Positions 1 to 6,294 of a stretch of 9,981 nt of DNA are shown piece after piece. A program made the position numbers and the translations under genes. How positions within the stretch are numbered: the first letter of the stretch is position 1; the number at the start of each line of letters is the position of its first letter. The DNA comes from an uncultured Ruminococcus sp. (GTDB taxonomy: Bacteria; Bacillota; Clostridia; Oscillospirales; Ruminococcaceae): positions 1 to 9,981 of the forward strand of contig CAADWP010000209.1 of NCBI GenBank assembly GCA_900752785.1. The letters are read 5' to 3'. The notes under the pieces were generated by a model, which made no database searches, had not been told where the DNA came from, and saw only the letters and a list, made by a program, of their open reading frames with translations.

Positions 1-775
1 CATTATTCTTTTTTGTTTTACAACCGAGTTCTGTCAAAGAATCAGCAATTTGTTGAGTACTGCTTCCATTCAGATACATATAAAAAATAAGCTGCACAAT
101 TTTAGCTTCATGTGGATTGATTACAAGATCTCCATTTTCGTCTTGGTCATATCCGAGCAGAGGAGGTGTAAGGAATATTCCCCGACGAAAACGCATTTCA
201 ATGGAAGAATTCATAATTTCACTTTTGGTATGACTTTCTTCCTGTGCAAGTGTTGACATGAATGACAGAATCATTTCGCTTTTGGGATCAAGAGTATTTA
301 AATGCTCTGTTTCAAAAAATACACCGACGGGTGGACGGAGTGAAGAAAGCTCTCGTACATATCGGATACAGTCAACAACGTTTCTTGCAAATCGGGATAC
401 ACTTTTTGTTATGATTAAATCAATTTTTCCGGCTTCACAATCTTCAATCATTTTTTTGAATGCATCTCTATGTTGAAGCGAAGTGCCTGAAATGCCTTCG
501 TCGGCATATATTTCGACAAGCATCCAATTCGGATTTTTATTTACTACATCCTGATAATGATTTTTCTGTAATTCATATGAGGATGTTTGGCGTGGATCAT
601 CCGTAGATACCCTTGCATATACAGCTACTCGTAGTTTTTTTTCTGTTTTAAAAATATCCTCTGGTGGAAGTGCCGGAATTACTTCCAGTTCTTCTGGATC
701 AATACCTTTGTATCTTTGCCGGATTCTGGCTTTCTGTTCATCAATATTACTGCTTCGTTCTTCACTTTCTTTCAT
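1..775 (-). CDS. Large serine recombinase (resolvase/invertase superfamily), N-terminal part, runs off the left edge
   Basis: This is a site-specific DNA recombinase of the large serine type, which integrates or excises mobile elements through a covalent phosphoserine intermediate. About 258 residues are visible. An N-terminal extension of about 48 residues (ending ...EELEVIPALPPED) precedes the resolvase domain. The catalytic serine lies in YARVS (Tyr53 to Ser57), and the arginine-rich active-site segment SRFARN is at 127-132. The segment EIYADEGISGTS near 88-99 is typical of the family. The start of the recombinase domain follows (PPLLGYD near 204-210). The zinc-ribbon and coiled-coil C-terminus would lie beyond the window. 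The start is ambiguous: ATG at 775 is preferred, with an AAAGG about 12 nt upstream. A TTG at 778 has better spacing from that AAAGG, and an ATG at 787 directly abuts it. The gene follows the 905-1294 regulator on the same strand, after a terminator. The family is secure; the specific element is unknown. Confidence 0.9.
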   Translation of the reverse strand, partial: MKESEERSSNIDEQKARIRQRYKGIDPEELEVIPALPPEDIFKTEKKLRVAVYARVSTDDPRQTSSYELQKNHYQDVVNKNPNWMLVEIYADEGISGTSLQHRDAFKKMIEDCEAGKIDLIITKSVSRFARNVVDCIRYVRELSSLRPPVGVFFETEHLNTLDPKSEMILSFMSTLAQEESHTKSEIMNSSIEMRFRRGIFLTPPLLGYDQDENGDLVINPHEAKIVQLIFYMYLNGSSTQQIADSLTELGCKTKKNN

Positions 776-792
776 CAATAGCGACATCCTTT

Positions 793-809
793 ATAGTTGA
801 TATAACTAT
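793..809. repeat. Small inverted repeat upstream of the serine recombinase
   Basis: ATAGTT and AACTAT face each other across 5 bp, just upstream of the recombinase start codons. The repeat could be a regulator or recombinase contact site, but six-base arms are weak evidence in AT-rich DNA. Confidence 0.25.
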
Positions 810-827
810 CATAGAATTTTTGGATTG

Positions 828-872
828 AAAAAGACATAAACCATCAGTTAAGTGATTAACAGATGGTTTATG
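828..872 (-). terminator. Rho-independent terminator of the XRE gene
   Basis: An 11-bp perfect stem (CATAAACCATC with GATGGTTTATG) continues, after one A-A mismatch, into GTTAA/TTAAC with a GTGA loop. Read on the minus strand it is followed by TCTTTTT. It lies between the XRE gene and the serine recombinase, so it would end the regulator transcript or lower read-through into the recombinase. Confidence 0.75.
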
Positions 873-904
873 TAGAAATAGATATTTGATTGTTATTGAA
901 TGAT

Positions 905-1294
905 TTAATAATCATTCGGGTTATCAGCATCGTAATTGTGTTTTGAGGATAGATGCCAATCATTGATTCGTAAAATATTCTTTATGGCTGAAAGAACCTC
1001 GAATATGTAACGTTTTTCAGTGCTGGTACAATCTGCCATTAATAAATCAATATCAGTTTGATATTCCGTAGGATTGTATAACAAGTTTCCATAGAGTAAT
1101 TCATCAATAGTAATTTCAAGGGCATTGCTAATTTTGATTAAAGATTCTAAACTGGGTTTACGCTTGGCATTTTCTATATAGCTTATATAAACAGTAGAAA
1201 GATCAGCGATTTCAGCCAGCTCCTCGGCAGATAATCCTCGTTGTTTGCGGGTTTCTCTTATACGTTTGCCTATAAGTGCATAATTTATTTCCAT
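905..1294 (-). CDS. XRE-family helix-turn-helix transcriptional regulator (129 aa)
   Basis: This is a small cytoplasmic DNA-binding regulator. Residues about 8-68 form a Cro/CI-type HTH domain: IGKRIRETRKQRGLSAEELAE, then the recognition region LSTVYISYIENAKRKPSLESL, and the typical closing helix ISNALEITIDELLYG. The remaining 60 residues look helical and may mediate dimerisation. The start is well supported by GGAAAGGAGGTG just upstream of the ATG. It sits between a divergent small gene and the co-directional serine recombinase, with an inverted repeat in the divergent region that could be its operator. It may control the recombinase or the element, as regulators in integrative elements often do; that role is inferred from position only. 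The HTH assignment is firm, the target unknown. Confidence 0.88.
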   Translation of the reverse strand: MEINYALIGKRIRETRKQRGLSAEELAEIADLSTVYISYIENAKRKPSLESLIKISNALEITIDELLYGNLLYNPTEYQTDIDLLMADCTSTEKRYIFEVLSAIKNILRINDWHLSSKHNYDADNPNDY

Positions 1295-1356
1295 GTCCTC
1301 ACCTCCTTTCCATCACAACTTGACTTTTTTGTGTTGTAGATAGAAAAAATGGTGAG

Positions 1357-1382
1357 TTATACAATAGTAATTGGTTGTATAA
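1357..1382. promoter_or_regulatory. Perfect 8-bp inverted repeat, candidate operator
   Basis: TTATACAA and TTGTATAA form a perfect inverted repeat with a 10-bp spacer, in the divergent region about 60 bp before the XRE start at 1294 and about 140 bp before the small forward gene. A dyad of this size near the gene of an HTH dimer fits an autoregulatory operator. I could not place a convincing -35/-10 pair for either gene, so the promoter relation is open. Confidence 0.45.
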
Positions 1383-1519
1383 AAAGAAGTATATCATATG
1401 TATATAGCAAAAAGAAGATTGTCGATTGATGGGAGAAAAAGGCGATAAGTTGTAATTGAACAACAGCGAAAAAAAGGTTATTATTTATGTATAAAAAATT
1501 ATGTCTGAGAGGAAAATAC

Positions 1520-1735
1520 ATGGCAGATAAAGAGGAAATTAAAACACTGGAGGAATTAGAGGAAAAAGGAAGAATACTGCGGGAGTACAAAGAAAAATTC
1601 CGGCAGATGTGCCAAGAAAATAAAATGATAAAGGGTTCGACAGTGCTGAAACTATATGATAAAATTGAAGAAATACAAAGAGAATATGAGCATTTAGATA
1701 ATAAGCTGACATTAATGGAATACAACTTTATATAG
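1520..1735 (+). CDS. Small charged helical protein of unknown function (71 aa)
   Basis: I do not recognise this gene. The product starts MADKEEIKTLEELEEKGR and is rich in Glu and Lys throughout, with a heptad-like pattern suggesting one or two long helices or a short coiled coil. It has no signal peptide or membrane segment, so it should be cytoplasmic. The ATG at 1520 is chosen because GAGAGG lies 7 nt upstream; an in-frame ATG at 1487 with AAAGG upstream would add 11 residues (MYKKLCLRGKY). The gene is divergent from the XRE regulator and lies upstream of a second one. A run of eight T follows the stop, but only a weak stem precedes it, so termination there is uncertain. Coding status rests on the ribosome binding site and composition. 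Confidence 0.6.
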   Translation: MADKEEIKTLEELEEKGRILREYKEKFRQMCQENKMIKGSTVLKLYDKIEEIQREYEHLDNKLTLMEYNFI

Positions 1736-1815
1736 TTCTATTTTTTTTGTTTTAATACTACTGTTTCCCTTAGTAAATACTTGCAAGATACATCTCTAAT
1801 ATTTTTTCGGATTTC

Positions 1816-1836
1816 TAGTTACAATTAAGGTAACTA
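1816..1836. promoter_or_regulatory. Palindrome upstream of the second XRE gene, candidate operator and promoter
   Basis: TAGTTAC and GTAACTA form a perfect 7-bp inverted repeat with a 7-bp spacer, ending 23 bp before the TTG start of the HTH gene. A TACAAT that could serve as a -10 element (1820-1825) overlaps the left arm, so bound protein would block the promoter. No good -35 is visible. Autoregulation by the adjacent regulator is the simplest reading. Confidence 0.5.
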
Positions 1837-1859
1837 CTATCGGAAAGAGGTGTATTTAC

Positions 1860-2180
1860 TTGCGTACAGAGGATTATATTGCGGACAATATTATAGCTTT
1901 ATGTAAAAAACGTGATATGAGTAAATATCGGCTGTCACAATTGACTGGTATATCTCAATCTTCGATTGGAAAAATTATTGCTAAAGAAAGTTTACCCACT
2001 ATGCCTACTGTAGAAAAGATATGTGATGCACTGGGAGTAACAATGGCACAATTCTTTGCCGGAATGGATGTTCCAGTAAGCTTATCAGAATCACAACAAG
2101 AGGTTTTGAATATTTGGAATAATCTTGATGAAAAAGAACAGAATGTAGTGATACAAATGCTCCGGGGACTTCAAAAATAA
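1860..2180 (+). CDS. XRE-family helix-turn-helix transcriptional regulator, TTG start (106 aa)
   Basis: This is a compact DNA-binding regulator. Residues about 7-68 form a Cro/CI-type HTH domain: IIALCKKRDMSKYRLSQLTG, the recognition helix ISQSSIGKIIAKE, then PTVEKICDALGVTMAQFF. The C-terminal tail (SQQEVLNIWNNLDEKEQNVVIQML) is an amphipathic helical segment common in small clostridial XRE proteins and probably supports dimerisation. The start is TTG, with AGAGGTG about 7 nt upstream and no competing ATG. A palindrome lies just upstream and a strong terminator directly follows the stop, so it looks like a self-contained autoregulated unit. It could act as controller for the downstream restriction-modification gene, since controller proteins are also small XRE proteins, but nothing in the sequence proves this. 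Confidence 0.87.
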   Translation: MRTEDYIADNIIALCKKRDMSKYRLSQLTGISQSSIGKIIAKESLPTMPTVEKICDALGVTMAQFFAGMDVPVSLSESQQEVLNIWNNLDEKEQNVVIQMLRGLQK

Positions 2181-2221
2181 AGGAAACAGTTGTAACGAAA
2201 ATGTTGACTGTTTCTTTTTTT
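2181..2221 (+). terminator. Rho-independent terminator after the second XRE gene
   Basis: The stem AGGAAACAGT (2181-2190) pairs with ACTGTTTCTT (2207-2216), with one G.T pair and a 16-nt loop. The 3' arm runs directly into a run of T to 2221. It begins immediately after the stop codon, and the next gene starts 17 bp beyond it. Confidence 0.75.
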
Positions 2222-2237
2222 ATGGAGTTGGGAGATT

Positions 2238-2711
2238 ATGGTGATTGAAAAGAAATATTATGATATTGCACAGCGTGAATTGGAAGAAATGCAAAGAGAA
2301 ATTAATGCAGAAAAAGCGCAAATGTCAGAAGAAGAGATACTAGAGGATAAAAAATGGCATGATGAACAATTGGAATCAATTATAAAAAAGGCAGAAGCTC
2401 ATATGCGTTGTTTTAAGAAAGTTCCAGATCCTCAAAAAGTAGTGAAATTCACTTTTTTACAAAAAGATGCATTGGAAATTGCACGAAATATGCAGATGAA
2501 TATAAAAACTGAGCGTAAAGAAGATGATTTATGGGGGACGATAGAAATGTCATTTAATAATATGTGGTTTTTAGATTCGGCTCCTAGTGAATGGAAAGAT
2601 ATTTGGAATAACTTGATGAAAGAAGCTCAGAGAGTGTATATAGAAGCAAAAGATAACATGGTCATGTATCAATATTATTATGATTTGGCGGTAGAAGTTC
2701 CTTGTGTGTAG
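2238..2711 (+). CDS. Hypothetical protein upstream of the restriction-modification gene (157 aa)
   Basis: I do not recognise this family. Residues 1-60 are very rich in Glu, Lys and Gln (YYDIAQRELEEMQREIN and onward) and look like a long helix or coiled coil. The rest is mixed, with aromatic clusters (WFLDSAPSEWKDIWNNL; MYQYYYDLAVEV at the C-terminus). There is no signal peptide or membrane segment. The ATG is preceded by TTGGGAG at short spacing. The preceding terminator ends only 17 bp upstream, leaving little room for a promoter, so expression may depend on read-through from the HTH gene. The restriction-modification gene starts 124 bp downstream on the same strand, which suggests but does not prove a shared role. 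A regulator or accessory subunit is possible; no catalytic motif is visible. Confidence 0.75.
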   Translation: MVIEKKYYDIAQRELEEMQREINAEKAQMSEEEILEDKKWHDEQLESIIKKAEAHMRCFKKVPDPQKVVKFTFLQKDALEIARNMQMNIKTERKEDDLWGTIEMSFNNMWFLDSAPSEWKDIWNNLMKEAQRVYIEAKDNMVMYQYYYDLAVEVPCV

Positions 2712-2758
2712 ACAAAATACAAATAATGATATATGAATGCTGTTCTGTAATAATTTTA

Positions 2759-2767
2759 TGATATACT
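2759..2767 (+). promoter_or_regulatory. Candidate extended -10 promoter for the restriction-modification gene
   Basis: TG-A-TATACT matches the extended -10 form (TGnTATAAT). It lies about 70 bp upstream of the ATG at 2836. No good -35 is present at the expected distance, which is tolerable for an extended -10 promoter. It would let the large gene be expressed independently of the upstream small genes. Confidence 0.4.
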
Positions 2768-2835
2768 GTGGATATGATATGTAAAAATAGTCGGAGAAAG
2801 ATTTGTGAATGTACGATTATTTAGGAGGAAAAAGC

Positions 2836-5634
2836 ATGACAGATGCAGAACAAAGAGAGGCTGCCCGTCAATTTGTAAACCGATGGATGGGAAAAGGGAA
2901 AGAAGATGAAGATGGACGTTCTTATTGGATTGATTTATTGACGAATGTTTTGGGAATGGATAATGTGACAGAACGTTTGAACTTTGAAAAGAAAGTTGTA
3001 ATTGATGGAAATACAAAACGTATTGATGTATATATTCCTGAAACACGAGTAATTATTGAACAGAAGAGTCTTGGAAAAGCATTGGATCAGAAAATCAGGA
3101 ATTCAGGAGATGTTGATCTTACTCCATTTGAACAGGCAGACAGATATAATGGGAAGCTGACTTTTGATGAAAGAGCTCGGTGGATTGTTACGTCAAATTT
3201 TGCTGAAATTTGGATTTATGATATGAACCAGAAACAGCCAGAACCGACAAAGATTGCTTTAGATGAATTACAAAGCAAATATCCATTGTTGGACTTCTTG
3301 GTGAAAAAGGAAGTAAAGACAATATCGCATGAAATGGAAGTATCAATAAAAGCAGGAGGTATTGTTGGGCTTATTTATGATGCGTTTTTAAAACAATATC
3401 GTATACCAGATATTAAGGAAAAGGATGAAACATTTGAGCAGAAAGAAAAAAGAGAGCATAAACTAAAGAGCCTGAATGCTTTATGTGTGCGAATTGTTTT
3501 TTGCTTGTATGCAGAAGATGCTGGTATTTTCGGAAAGAGAAATATGTTCCATGATTATTTGGAAACATATGAAGTAAAGGATTGCCGGAGAGCTTTATTA
3601 GAATTATTTAAGATATTGGATACACCTGTATCAGAGCGAGACGAGTATTTGGAGGAAGAACTTGCTCAGTTCCCGTATGTAAATGGTGGGTTATTTGCTG
3701 ATGAAACTATTGAGATACCACCTTTTACAGAGGAAATTAAAGAATTACTTCTTACAAAAGCGTCAGAAGATTTTGATTGGAGTGATATTTCTCCAACTAT
3801 ATTTGGAGCGGTATTTGAATCTACATTAAATCCTGAGACCAGACGTTCAGGAGGAATGCATTATACATCTATTGAAAATATACATAAAGTTATTAGTCCG
3901 CTTTTTTTGGAAGATTTGCAAAAGGAATTTGATAGTATTAGAGCAATTCAAGTGAAGCGTACCAGAGATAAAAAATTGGAAGAATTCCAAAATAAATTGG
4001 CATCACTTACATTTTTTGATCCTGCGTGTGGTTCTGGAAATTTCCTTACAGAAACATACTTGTCGCTTCGTCGTTTGGAGAATGAGGTGATAAAGGAAAA
4101 AGTTGGCGGACAAATGACATTGGTAGAGGTAAATAATCCAATTAGAGTTTCTATTCAGCAATTTTATGGAATAGAGATTAACGATTTTGCAGTTACAGTT
4201 GCAAAAACGGCTTTATGGATTGCAGAATCTCAAATGTTGGAAGAAACGAAAAATATTGTGTATGGATTTAATGATGATTTTCTTCCTTTAAAGACATATG
4301 TAAATATCACAGAAGGAAATGCATTAAGAATTGATTGGAATGATGTAATTCCTGCAGAAAAATTATCGTTTATAATGGGAAATCCGCCATTTGTAGGAGC
4401 ACGTTGGATGGCGTCGGAGCAGAAGGAAGATGTTGAGAAGATATTTGAAGGATGGAAGAGTATAGGAAATCTTGATTATGTTAGTTGCTGGTATAAAAAA
4501 GCAGCTGACTATATGGGAAATTATAATATCAGAGCAGCATTGGTATCAACTAATTCAATTACACAGGGAGAAAGTGTTTCGATTCTCTGGAAACCGCTTT
4601 TTGAATCAGGTGTACATATTGATTTTGCATACAGAACATTTATATGGGATAGTGAAGCGTCAATAAAAGCGCATGTTCATTGTGTAATTGTTGGCTTTAG
4701 CAGAGCTGTAAATAATAAGCAGAAAATAATTTATTCAGGTGAGAACGCAATTCCGGCGAATAATATTAATGGATATTTGCTTGATGCAGAAAATATATTC
4801 ATTGAAAAAAGAATGAAACCATTGTGTAATGTTCCTGAAATAGCATTAGGTGGGCAAGCAATTGATGGTGGATTTTTAATATTGACGGAAGAGGAAAAGA
4901 AAGAGTTTTTGGAAAAAGAACCACAGGCTTCTCCGTTTTTTAGACATTATATGATGGGAAAAGATTTTATTGATCGAAAGCCGAGATATTGTATTTGGCT
5001 TGTTGGAGCTGATCCTGGATTATTAAAAAAATGTCCGATGATATTAGAACGGGTGAATAAAGTACGTGAATTTAGACTTAGTAGTACAAGAGCGAACACA
5101 AAAAAAGCGGCTGAGAATCCAACTTTATTTGCATCAATACTTGAACATAAAAATCAATATATTGCGATTCCCAAAGTTTCTTCTCAGAATCGTAGATATA
5201 TTCCAATGGATTATTTAGATGGTGAAATTATTCCGGGAGACAAATTATTCACTATGCCAAATGCATCATTTTATGAATTTGGTGTATTGATGTCGAATGT
5301 TCATATGGCATGGATGCGAGCAGTGTGTGGAAGATTAAAAAGTGATTATAGTTATTCAAACACAATAGTGTATAACAATTTCCCGTGGCCTGTAGTAACG
5401 GAGAAGAATCGGGAACAAATTGAAAAATCGGCACAGGAAATTTTGAAAGCAAGAACATTATATCCTAATAGTAATCTTGCGGCTTTATATGATCCTTTAA
5501 CAATGCCAGCCGAGTTACGGCGAGCACATACTGCAAATGATAAAGCTGTTATGGCTGCGTATGGCTTTAGTACAAAAATGACGGAAGCAGATTGTGTGGG
5601 AGAGTTGATGAAATTATACCAGAAAATGCAATGA
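2836..5634 (+). CDS. MmeI/YeeA-type fused restriction endonuclease and N6-adenine DNA methyltransferase (type IIG/IIL-like, 932 aa)
   Basis: This single-chain enzyme should methylate adenine in a specific, probably non-palindromic site using S-adenosylmethionine, and may cut unmodified DNA at a distance. Domains in order: N-terminal PD-(D/E)xK-like nuclease with Asp64, ten residues, then Glu75-Gln-Lys77 (VIIEQKS); a helical linker (about 170-320); the methyltransferase with motif X near 339-345 (GGMHYTS), motif I at 394-403 (FDPACGSGNF) and motif IV NPPF at 516-519; a target-recognition region (about 600-830); and the family-typical YNNFPWP at 846-852. The length agrees with MmeI (about 920 residues). 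The start at ATG 2836 follows AGGAGG by 7 nt; an upstream in-frame ATG lacks a site. No separate methyltransferase or nuclease gene is nearby, which fits a self-sufficient enzyme. B. subtilis DnmA (YeeA) is a family member known as a methyltransferase. Specificity, and whether cleavage is active here, cannot be read from sequence. Confidence 0.92.
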   Translation: MTDAEQREAARQFVNRWMGKGKEDEDGRSYWIDLLTNVLGMDNVTERLNFEKKVVIDGNTKRIDVYIPETRVIIEQKSLGKALDQKIRNSGDVDLTPFEQADRYNGKLTFDERARWIVTSNFAEIWIYDMNQKQPEPTKIALDELQSKYPLLDFLVKKEVKTISHEMEVSIKAGGIVGLIYDAFLKQYRIPDIKEKDETFEQKEKREHKLKSLNALCVRIVFCLYAEDAGIFGKRNMFHDYLETYEVKDCRRALLELFKILDTPVSERDEYLEEELAQFPYVNGGLFADETIEIPPFTEEIKELLLTKASEDFDWSDISPTIFGAVFESTLNPETRRSGGMHYTSIENIHKVISPLFLEDLQKEFDSIRAIQVKRTRDKKLEEFQNKLASLTFFDPACGSGNFLTETYLSLRRLENEVIKEKVGGQMTLVEVNNPIRVSIQQFYGIEINDFAVTVAKTALWIAESQMLEETKNIVYGFNDDFLPLKTYVNITEGNALRIDWNDVIPAEKLSFIMGNPPFVGARWMASEQKEDVEKIFEGWKSIGNLDYVSCWYKKAADYMGNYNIRAALVSTNSITQGESVSILWKPLFESGVHIDFAYRTFIWDSEASIKAHVHCVIVGFSRAVNNKQKIIYSGENAIPANNINGYLLDAENIFIEKRMKPLCNVPEIALGGQAIDGGFLILTEEEKKEFLEKEPQASPFFRHYMMGKDFIDRKPRYCIWLVGADPGLLKKCPMILERVNKVREFRLSSTRANTKKAAENPTLFASILEHKNQYIAIPKVSSQNRRYIPMDYLDGEIIPGDKLFTMPNASFYEFGVLMSNVHMAWMRAVCGRLKSDYSYSNTIVYNNFPWPVVTEKNREQIEKSAQEILKARTLYPNSNLAALYDPLTMPAELRRAHTANDKAVMAAYGFSTKMTEADCVGELMKLYQKMQ

Positions 5635-5714
5635 TAAAAGTTTATAGAGCTGTTTTTTGCTCAAAGTAAAATATTTGAAAACATAGAATATTCCAAATCC
5701 ATAAAAGCTGAATG

Positions 5715-5777
5715 AAAACCAATATGGGAATTTTACAGGTGGTACAAAATTTGTAAAATTTTCATATTGGTTTTTTT
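5715..5777 (+). terminator. Very long terminator hairpin after the restriction-modification gene
   Basis: A 23-bp stem (5715-5737 with 5752-5774) has all pairs matched except two G.U wobbles, and a 14-nt loop. The 3' arm ends in seven T (5771-5777). It lies 80 bp after the stop codon. The preceding 80 bp hold only a 4-bp hairpin around a T run (GAGC/GCTC). The strong stem should terminate the long transcript, and partly works in both directions because the 5' arm begins with AAAA. Confidence 0.85.
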
Positions 5778-5798
5778 GTAATCTGTAAAAATTATAAA

Positions 5799-5901
5799 TT
5801 TGGATATCAAGTAAGGTTTCGGATTTTTGATTTTTATGTATTTTTCAATTTTGGATATGGCTCCGAAATTGGCAATTTTGCGGAAGTGTATCCACACTTC
5901 C
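5799..5901 (+). ncRNA. Hairpin-rich non-coding segment, possible 5' part of a structured RNA
   Basis: No reading frame is supported here. The segment contains several stems. GGTTTCGGA (5815-5823) can pair with TCCGAAATT (5862-5870), with two G.T pairs. CCG-AAATTG pairs with CAATTT-CGG inside 5863-5883. A perfect GGAAGTGT/ACACTTCC hairpin with an ATCC loop spans 5882-5901. A 9-bp direct repeat TTTGGATAT occurs at 5799-5807 and 5850-5858. Some stems are mutually exclusive, so alternative folds are possible. Strand and transcription are inferred from the terminator that follows. Confidence 0.4.
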
Positions 5902-5934
5902 TGTCCTTGCTATTTTTTAATCACATGGTGATTT

Positions 5935-5976
5935 CACAGGGATATAGGGCTGTTTAGCCTATTTTTTCTCCCTGTG
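5935..5976 (+). terminator. Nested terminator-like hairpin with an enclosing stem
   Basis: The inner hairpin ATAGG-g-CT/AG-CCTAT (5944-5962, loop GTTT) runs straight into a T run to 5967, the form of a Rho-independent terminator. It is enclosed by a perfect CACAGGGA/TCCCTGTG stem (5935-5942 with 5969-5976). A competing partner for TCACAG, namely CTGTGA (5977-5982), lies just beyond, and AATCAC/GTGATT forms a small hairpin upstream (5919-5933). It could end a short RNA made from 5800 onward, or act as an attenuator before the tandem modules. Confidence 0.5.
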
Positions 5977-6031
5977 CTGTGACCGAAGAAATTCGAGGAA
6001 CCAATTATATATTTATGCTGAATGTGAGGTA

Positions 6032-6122
6032 CTGGGGAGCACAATCCTCAGCAAGATTTCAACATCCGGAAAATGCCGTATTGCTAAAATAGCGATATGG
6101 TATTACCGGGGTGGATCTTGCT
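6032..6122 (+). repeat. Structured module, copy 1
   Basis: The order is hairpin CTGGGGA/TCCTCAG (6032-6038 with 6045-6051), stem AGCAAGAT/ATCTTGCT (6050-6057 with 6115-6122), then inside it CCGG/CCGG (6066-6069 with 6106-6109) and a 15-bp hairpin with an AAA loop. The first hairpin overlaps the second stem by two bases and also competes with the enclosing helix, so they may switch. Confidence 0.6.
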
Positions 6123-6165
6123 CTAATGTGTACAGTAACCTCGGCATAAATAGAAAGAATGGGTT

Positions 6166-6248
6166 TGGGGAATCCCCAGCAAGATAAAAACCTGATGAAA
6201 GAACATTTGTCGGAAAGACAATATTGTTAAACACAGGTGGATCTTGCT
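6166..6248 (+). repeat. Structured module, copy 2
   Basis: The order matches copy 1: hairpin TGGGG/CCCCA (6166-6170 with 6174-6178), stem AGCAAGAT/ATCTTGCT (6178-6185 with 6241-6248), then inside it ACCTG/CAGGT (6190-6194 with 6234-6238) and TTGTC/GACAA (6207-6211 with 6217-6221, loop GGAAA) extended by AACA/TGTT. The outer sequences match copy 1 closely, while the inner hairpin is unrelated in sequence. Confidence 0.6.
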
Positions 6249-6294
6249 TTAGAAAATGATTTGCCATAATGAATTAGAACATAGGAGGAAGCGT

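Larger units (their letters stand above)
6011..6248 (+). ncRNA. Candidate uncharacterised structured RNA with two tandem modules
   Basis: No coding frame is visible. ATTTATGCTGA (6011-6021) pairs with TCGGCATAAAT (6141-6151) through one G.U. After a bulge, GGT and ACTG (6028-6034) can pair with CAGT and ACC (6133-6140). This helix encloses module 1. Module 2 follows at 6166-6248. Both modules share a G-rich hairpin, then AGCAAGAT pairing with ATCTTGCT, with GGTGG before the 3' arm. The inner hairpins differ in sequence. In module 1 a 15-bp stem (6072-6086 with 6090-6104) has three G.U pairs, which favours an RNA fold over a DNA palindrome on this strand. No terminator follows on the plus strand. 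A hairpin recombination site, origin or oriT is an alternative. I do not recognise it as a known riboswitch, retron or CRISPR RNA. Confidence 0.5.

Noticed and set aside
50..476. Two plus-strand open frames inside the serine recombinase region
   Set aside because: They lie antisense to a well-supported recombinase frame with catalytic motifs; no ribosome binding site and no recognisable product.
1357..1725. A 122-codon open frame on the minus strand, antisense to the 71-aa gene
   Set aside because: Its product is rich in Ser, Phe, Leu and Ile in the manner of an antisense shadow of a Lys/Glu-rich gene, and it has no ribosome binding site.
4472..4666. A short frame inside the restriction-modification gene
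   Set aside because: It overlaps the methyltransferase domain in another frame and has no independent support.
6032..6248. Tandem modules as a CRISPR array or tandem glycine riboswitch
   Set aside because: Only two units, repeats are inverted stems and not identical direct repeats with uniform spacers, no cas genes, and no glycine-aptamer core sequence or downstream gene to regulate on that strand.
5980..6260. Structured region as a retron RNA
   Set aside because: No reverse transcriptase gene is in the window and the typical long msd hairpin with flanking a1/a2 repeats is not evident.
6283..6288. AGGAGG in the intergenic region, as if starting a gene
   Set aside because: No start codon follows at a usable distance and the next bases form the terminator of the opposite gene. 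It may be a relic or chance.
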